Below the pieces are notes generated by a model that had not been told where the DNA came from, ran no database searches, and saw only the letters and a list, made by a program, of their open reading frames with translations. From contig JAULYI010000101.1 of the NCBI GenBank assembly GCA_032117915.1, positions 1-11,270 of the forward strand: 11,270 nucleotides of DNA, in the 5' to 3' direction. This document shows positions 7,907-11,270 of this stretch, piece after piece; the stretch's first letter is position 1, and every line of letters begins with the position of its first letter. The DNA comes from ZLKRG46 sp032117915 (GTDB lineage: Bacteria > Bacteroidota > Ignavibacteria > Kapaibacteriales > Kapaibacteriaceae). The position numbers and the translations under genes are program-made.

Positions 7907-7926
7907 CCCCACGCTTTAGCGTGGGG
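7907..7926. repeat. Perfect 8-bp hairpin, CCCCACGC-TTTA-GCGTGGGG
   Basis: Eight complementary bases flank a four-base loop (7915-7918). Read leftward it is followed by TTATCCCGTTTTG, a poor U-tract, so it might be a second terminator after dnaK. I recall this CCCCACGC/GCGTGGGG palindrome as a dispersed intergenic repeat in several bacterial phyla, including places where it is mistranslated as a PHAKAWG peptide; that is recollection, not something shown here. It occurs once in this window. Confidence 0.55.
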
Positions 7927-7952
7927 CGAGAGGGCGCGGCCTAATCCCCCGG

Positions 7953-7985
7953 CCCCTTCTCCCGCCTCCGGCCGGAGAAAAGGGG
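7953..7985. repeat. Imperfect inverted repeat around a CTCCGGCCGGAG palindrome
   Basis: CCCCTTCTCC (7953-7962) pairs with GGAGAAAAGGGG (7974-7985) with a two-base bulge. The interior contains a perfect 12-base palindrome at 7966-7977. Together with the hairpin at 7907-7926 and the intervening CCTAATCCCCCGG tract it makes a compact palindromic block between dnaK and the membrane-protein gene. No reading frame here is convincing. A dispersed repeat (REP-like) is the most economical reading. Confidence 0.5.
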
Positions 7986-8017
7986 AGCCAGAGCGTATAG
8001 ACGAGGGCGTAAACGCA

Positions 8018-8043
8018 CACAGGCACGCTGTTGCGTGCCTGTG
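8018..8043 (-). terminator. 11-bp hairpin downstream of dnaK, probable terminator
   Basis: CACAGGCACGC (8018-8028) and GCGTGCCTGTG (8033-8043) form a perfect 11-bp stem with a four-base loop. It lies 47 bases after the dnaK stop. In the direction of dnaK transcription it is followed by TGCGTTTACG, only a weak T-tract. The strong stem and position favour termination or 3'-end protection of the dnaK mRNA. Confidence 0.5.
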
Positions 8044-8090
8044 CATAGAACTGACGAGTGCCGTGTGGGACTCGTGTGTGCATTGGGGTG

Positions 8091-9995
8091 TTACTTCTCG
8101 TCGACGATCGTGTAGTCGGCGTCTTCGACTTTGTTGCCGTCGGCTTGTGCGCCGGCACTCGCTTCGTCTGTTGCGGCTCCGGGTTGGGGGTCGGCAGAGG
8201 CCTGTTCATACATCTTCGTCGAGGCTTCGCTCCATAGCTGGTTGAGCGCGTCCATGGCGGGACGAATGTCGGAGGCGTTATTCTTGATGGCGTCGGACAG
8301 GCGGTCTTTAGCCTTCGTGATCCGGTCCTTCGTTTCGGCGTCCAGCTTTTCGGCAAACTCGTTGAGTTGCTTTTCGGTGCTATACACCAGCTGGTCGCCT
8401 TGGTTGCGCAGTTCGATCTCTTCCTTGCGCTTCTTGTCTTCTGTGGCATGGTCCTGGGCGTCGCGCTTCATGCGTTCGACCTCGTTCTTGTCCAGGCCGC
8501 TCGAGCCGGTGATGCGAATGTTCTGTTCCTTGCCGGTGGCTTTATCCTTGGCCATCACGCTTAGGATGCCGTTCGCGTCGATGTCGAAGGTCACTTCGAT
8601 CTGCGGAACGCCGCGGGGTGCCGGAGGAATACCGTCCAGGTGGAACTTGCCGAGTGTCTTGTTGTCCGACGCCATCGAGCGCTCGCCTTGCAGGATGTGG
8701 ATCTCTACACTGGGCTGGCTATCGCTGGCGGTCGAGAACGTCTCGGTCTTCTTGTGCGGAATCGTGGTATTGGCCTGGATCATCGCCGTCATCACGCCCC
8801 CCATCGTTTCGATACCAAGCGTGAGCGGTGTAACGTCCAGCAGCAGCACGTCCTTGACGTCGCCGGCCAGCACGCCGCCCTGGATGGCAGCACCAACGGC
8901 CACGACTTCGTCGGGGTTCACGCCGCGGTTAGGATCCTTGCCAAAGAAGTTCTTTACGATCTCCTGGATCTTGGGGATGCGTGTTGAGCCGCCGACCATG
9001 ATCACGTCGTCGATCTGCGAGGGCGTGATCTTTGCGTCACGCAGGGCGGTCTCACAGGGCTTCAGCGAGCGCTCGAACAGGTCCGTGCATAGCTGTTCGA
9101 ACTTTGCGCGAGTGATGTTCACGTTCAGGTGCTTCGGGCCGTCGGCCGTTGCCGTGATGAACGGGAGGTTCACGTCGGTCTGCAGCATCTGCGACAGCTC
9201 GATCTTGGCCTTTTCGGCTGCTTCGCGCAGACGTTGCAGCGCCATCGGGTCCTTCCGCAGGTCGATGCCTTCGGCCTTGTTGAATTCATCGGCCAAGAAG
9301 TCGATCAGGCGCTGGTCGAAGTTGTCGCCGCCAAGGTGTCCGTCGCCGTTGGTCGACTTCACCTCGAACACGCCATCGCCGATCTCAAGGATGGAGATAT
9401 CGAACGTACCGCCGCCAAGGTCATAGACGGCAACGATCTGGTTCTGCCCCTTCTTATCGAGACCGTAGGCGAGGGCTGCGGCCGTAGGCTCGTTGATGAT
9501 ACGGCGGACGGTGAGACCGGCGATCTCGCCGGCATCCTTCGTGGCCTGACGCTGAGCATCGTTGAAGTACGCAGGTACGGTGATCACGGCCTCGGTCACC
9601 TTCTCACCCAGATAGTCTTCGGCTGTCTGCTTCATCTTCTGCAGGATCATGGCCGAGACTTCCGGCGGCGAATACATGCGGCCTTCGACCTCGATACGGG
9701 CTGTATTGTTATCACCGGCGACCACGGCATAGGGTACGGACTTCGCTTCGTCCGACACCTCGCCCATCTGACGCCCCATAAAGCGCTTGATGGAGTAGAC
9801 GGTATTCTTGGGGTTGGTAACTGACTGGCGCTTGGCGGCCTGGCCTACCAGACGCTCGCCGCTTTTGGTGAAGGCCACAACCGAAGGTGTGGTGCGCATG
9901 CCCTCGGCGTTGGCGATCACAACGGGCGACGTGCCTTCCATAACGGACACGCAGCTGTTGGTAGTACCGAGGTCGATTCCGATGATCTTGCCCAT
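8091..9995 (-). CDS. dnaK: Molecular chaperone DnaK (Hsp70)
   Basis: A full-length 634-residue Hsp70 that binds exposed hydrophobic stretches of client proteins and releases them in an ATP-driven cycle, normally with DnaJ and GrpE. The nucleotide-binding domain shows the phosphate-1 loop GIDLGTTNS (6-14), Lys70, PAYFNDAQR (141-149), NEPTAAALAYG (168-178), the phosphate-2 loop DLGGGTFD (192-199) and GGSTRIP (335-341). The interdomain linker LLLDVT is at 384-389. The beta-sandwich substrate domain (about 390-500) and helical lid (about 501-600) follow, and the tail ends with the acidic DADYTIVDEK typical of bacterial DnaK. A weak ribosome site AAGGGA lies nine bases before the ATG. It lies 66 bases downstream of hsp20 on the same strand with a GC-rich hairpin between. 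No CIRCE element, grpE or dnaJ is present in the window. Confidence 0.98.
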   Translation of the reverse strand: MGKIIGIDLGTTNSCVSVMEGTSPVVIANAEGMRTTPSVVAFTKSGERLVGQAAKRQSVTNPKNTVYSIKRFMGRQMGEVSDEAKSVPYAVVAGDNNTARIEVEGRMYSPPEVSAMILQKMKQTAEDYLGEKVTEAVITVPAYFNDAQRQATKDAGEIAGLTVRRIINEPTAAALAYGLDKKGQNQIVAVYDLGGGTFDISILEIGDGVFEVKSTNGDGHLGGDNFDQRLIDFLADEFNKAEGIDLRKDPMALQRLREAAEKAKIELSQMLQTDVNLPFITATADGPKHLNVNITRAKFEQLCTDLFERSLKPCETALRDAKITPSQIDDVIMVGGSTRIPKIQEIVKNFFGKDPNRGVNPDEVVAVGAAIQGGVLAGDVKDVLLLDVTPLTLGIETMGGVMTAMIQANTTIPHKKTETFSTASDSQPSVEIHILQGERSMASDNKTLGKFHLDGIPPAPRGVPQIEVTFDIDANGILSVMAKDKATGKEQNIRITGSSGLDKNEVERMKRDAQDHATEDKKRKEEIELRNQGDQLVYSTEKQLNEFAEKLDAETKDRITKAKDRLSDAIKNNASDIRPAMDALNQLWSEASTKMYEQASADPQPGAATDEASAGAQADGNKVEDADYTIVDEK

Positions 9996-10023
9996 GGTGG
10001 ACTGTCCCTTGAAAGTAAAATGT

Positions 10024-10048
10024 CGGCCCCCGACGTCGCCGGGGGCCG
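10024..10048 (-). terminator. GC-rich hairpin between hsp20 and dnaK (terminator or attenuator)
   Basis: A nine-bp stem (CGGCCCCCG at 10024-10032 with the matching arm at 10040-10048) closes a seven-base loop. Transcribed leftward from hsp20 it is followed by ACATTTTACTTTC, a reasonable T-rich tail. It lies 13 bases after the hsp20 stop and 28 bases before the dnaK ATG. Read-through would let dnaK share the hsp20 promoter; full termination would require a dnaK promoter, for which I see only a poor candidate (TACTTTCA). Confidence 0.6.
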
Positions 10049-10061
10049 GAATGGTGATTGC

Positions 10062-10502
10062 TTAGTGGATGCTGACTTCGTGGTGCTTCGGCTTTGACGG
10101 TTCCCTCTTGGGGATGCTGACATTCAGCACGCCGTTCTCGAACCGTGCGTCCACCTTATCCGTCCAAAGATTGTCCGGCAGGTTGAACGACCGTGTAAAG
10201 CTCCCGTAGCTGCGCTCGACGCGCATGAAGTTCTTGCCTTCGGACTTCTCCTCGCGCTTCTTCTCCCCGCTGATCGTCAGGATGTTCTCGTCGGACACGG
10301 TCACCTTGACCTGGTCCTTTGGAATACCCGGCAGTTCAACGTGGAATGTCAGTGCCTTTTCATCCTCGCAGACGTCAACGCGCGGCGAAAAGTCACCGAT
10401 CTCGAATTTCAAACCGCCGTTCATCGACTCTTCGAATGACTCGTTAAATCGACGTACCATCGTGTCAATGCCACGGAACGGATCTACCTTGATGATAGAC
10501 AT
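10062..10502 (-). CDS. Hsp20/alpha-crystallin family small heat-shock protein
   Basis: A 146-residue ATP-independent holdase that forms oligomers and keeps unfolding proteins soluble for refolding by DnaK. A short N-terminal arm (1-38) precedes the alpha-crystallin domain (about 39-131), which shows FHVELPG, NILTISGEKK, the SYGSFTRSFNLP segment and the family signature GVLNVSIPK (124-132). The C-terminus ends EVSIH, whose V-S-I is the expected I-x-I/V anchoring motif. The frame is open to an ATG at 10538, but a perfect AGGAGG six bases before the ATG at 10502 decides the start. dnaK lies directly downstream, so the two probably act in the same stress response. Confidence 0.95.
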   Translation of the reverse strand: MSIIKVDPFRGIDTMVRRFNESFEESMNGGLKFEIGDFSPRVDVCEDEKALTFHVELPGIPKDQVKVTVSDENILTISGEKKREEKSEGKNFMRVERSYGSFTRSFNLPDNLWTDKVDARFENGVLNVSIPKREPSKPKHHEVSIH

Positions 10503-10508
10503 AGTTGG

Positions 10509-10514
10509 CCTCCT
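10509..10514 (-). promoter_or_regulatory. Perfect Shine-Dalgarno sequence of hsp20
   Basis: AGGAGG on the minus strand with a six-base spacer to the ATG at 10502. It is the only consensus-strength ribosome site in the window and rules out the upstream ATG at 10538, which lies before it. Confidence 0.85.
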
Positions 10515-10715
10515 GTGCAGTGTTCGTAGTGTGAACATGGTTGGTAGTGGGTTGTGGTTTGATTGGGTAGGGCTAGTACCGTTTCGTTGTACGAGGGACC
10601 TGCCATGGAAAACCGTGCCAAACCGGTATTCGTCGTGTCAATCTGTCATTATGGCATATAAGGGCATAGAAGGCACTGTGAAGGTGTCAGTCCTGTGGCG
10701 TTTTTGGCAGGATTT
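10515..10715 (-). promoter_or_regulatory. Upstream region of hsp20, promoter not resolved
   Basis: This non-coding stretch between the NlpC/P60 gene and hsp20 must carry any hsp20 promoter. On the minus strand it holds a CATAAT (10648-10653), a TTGACA (10636-10641) that is wrongly placed for it, three TGACA pentamers (10685-10689, 10644-10648, 10636-10640) and a tandem TATGCC separated by four bases. There is no TAnnTTTG box, no CIRCE inverted repeat and no valid sigma-54 pair (a TGGCAC occurs, but the GC of the -12 element is missing). Confidence 0.3.
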
Positions 10716-10745
10716 GCGCTGCGCCAGAAGCTTTTCGCGCAGCGC
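10716..10745 (-). terminator. 9-bp GC hairpin just after the NlpC/P60 gene
   Basis: GCGCTGCGC (10716-10724) and GCGCAGCGC (10737-10745) form a perfect stem with a 12-base loop starting three bases after the lipoprotein stop codon. The sequence following it in the transcribed direction is A-rich (AAATCC), not a T-tract, so it is not a canonical intrinsic terminator. It may be an mRNA 3'-end stabiliser or a Rho-associated end. Confidence 0.35.
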
Positions 10746-10748
10746 GCG

Positions 10749-11240
10749 CTACTCCACAACCCGTCGTGCGCCCATGTAGCGGGGTGCCCAGTAACGGTCG
10801 GACAGGGGAGTGGCTACCACGCCGGTAGAGGTGCCGGAGTGGATGAAGCGGCTGTCGCCGGCGTAGATGCCAACGTGCGAAATGCTGCGACCGTTGGTTT
10901 TGAAGAAGACCAGGTCGCCCGGACGAAGGTTGGAGCGGTCAACCGATGTGCCGATCTCGAACTGCTGCTGCGAGGTGCGGGGCAGCATGATGCCTACGCT
11001 TGCAAAACAGTGGGTGGTAAAGCCGGAGCAATCGAAACAGTCGGGTGTGGCGCCGGCACTGCAGTAGCGTGTCCCAACAAGATCCTCGGCTACGGTCAGG
11101 ACCCGGTCGGCAGTGCTTCCGGGGCTACGTCCAGGGGGGCGTACGGACGAGCAGGCGGCAAGGGTGATGACGAGGGTGGCGCAGAGCGCCAGACGACACC
11201 ACTGCGCATACGATGCCATGGGTAACCGAAGGTCAGGCAT
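10749..11240 (-). CDS. NlpC/P60-family lipoprotein (probable cell-wall peptidase)
   Basis: A 163-residue lipoprotein likely to cleave peptide links in peptidoglycan from the periplasmic side of a membrane. The signal sequence ends in a lipobox, LAAC, with Cys30 as the lipidated residue. After a short Pro/Ser/Gly linker, the NlpC/P60 domain (about 46-160) shows the nucleophile Cys71 in DCSGF, His122 in SHVGIYAG and His134 in FIHSG, the expected Cys-His-His triad; RPGDLVFF (106-113) is also typical. The pre-nucleophile segment is unusual in carrying Cys60 and Cys68. The ATG at 11240 has a GGAAGG-like ribosome site five bases upstream; the in-frame ATG at 11219 has none but would also give a lipoprotein signal. 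The hsp20 gene follows after 246 bases and is probably independent. Confidence 0.9.
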   Translation of the reverse strand: MPDLRLPMASYAQWCRLALCATLVITLAACSSVRPPGRSPGSTADRVLTVAEDLVGTRYCSAGATPDCFDCSGFTTHCFASVGIMLPRTSQQQFEIGTSVDRSNLRPGDLVFFKTNGRSISHVGIYAGDSRFIHSGTSTGVVATPLSDRYWAPRYMGARRVVE

Positions 11241-11270
11241 TGCCCCCTTCCGAGGCTTTCTGCGGGAACA
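11233..11270 (-). CDS. Possible C-terminal tail of an upstream gene, cut by the window edge
   Basis: Entering from the right edge, one minus-strand frame reads FPQKASEGGNA and stops with TGA at 11235-11233, overlapping the NlpC/P60 ATG by eight bases. Codons mostly end in G or C, as in the neighbouring genes, and such an overlap is a common operon junction. The piece is only 11 codons long and the other two frames are also open, so this is tentative. Confidence 0.25.
   Translation of the reverse strand, partial: FPQKASEGGNA

Noticed and set aside
8131..9426. A 431-codon open frame on the plus strand opposite dnaK
   Set aside because: Long antisense frames opposite dnaK are a known effect of its codon usage. 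The translation is Ser/Arg/Pro-rich without domains, and the minus strand is unmistakably DnaK.
10503..10538. Upstream ATG for hsp20 adding twelve residues
   Set aside because: A perfect AGGAGG lies between this ATG and the one at 10502 with ideal spacing to the latter.
10603..10625. Sigma-54-like promoter (TGGCAC) upstream of hsp20
   Set aside because: The invariant GC of the -12 element is absent at the required spacing.

Overview
The window most likely comes from a free-living, fairly GC-rich member of the Bacteroidota/Chlorobiota (FCB) group. The strongest clue is a 947-residue secreted protein ending in a type IX secretion (T9SS) type A sorting domain. Two good matches to the Bacteroidota -7 promoter box (TAnnTTTG) sit immediately upstream of two genes and support this. 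A Kapabacteria-like lineage is my guess from the overall look; nothing in the window proves it.

Layout, left to right. Bases 1-95 hold the start of a leftward gene that encodes a signal peptide and is cut by the window edge. Rightward from 233 comes a two-component pair: an OmpR/PhoB-type response regulator, then a short two-TM PhoR-like histidine kinase. The kinase converges, with a 13-base gap, on a leftward cluster of three genes. In transcription order these are a four-TM membrane protein of unknown function (7857-6853), a STAND/AAA-type ATPase with a helical-repeat C-terminus (6856-4883, ATGA overlap with the first), and a secreted six-Asp-box beta-propeller protein with a T9SS signal (4863-2020, 19-base gap). 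Upstream of the cluster is a 233-base gap (7858-8090) rich in palindromes, with a -7 box placed so close to the membrane-protein ATG that the transcript could be leaderless.

The right third is a leftward stress and envelope block: a tentative C-terminal tail of an off-window gene, an NlpC/P60 lipoprotein, a 246-base gap, an Hsp20 small heat-shock protein with a perfect Shine-Dalgarno sequence, a GC-rich hairpin, and full-length DnaK. Hsp20 holds unfolding clients and DnaK can refold them, so the adjacency makes sense. No grpE, dnaJ, hrcA or CIRCE element is visible.

The part most likely to be new is the coupled membrane protein plus effector-less STAND ATPase plus T9SS-exported propeller. 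I recognise each protein's fold class but not the three-gene unit. No tRNA, rRNA, CRISPR array, insertion sequence or transposase is visible.
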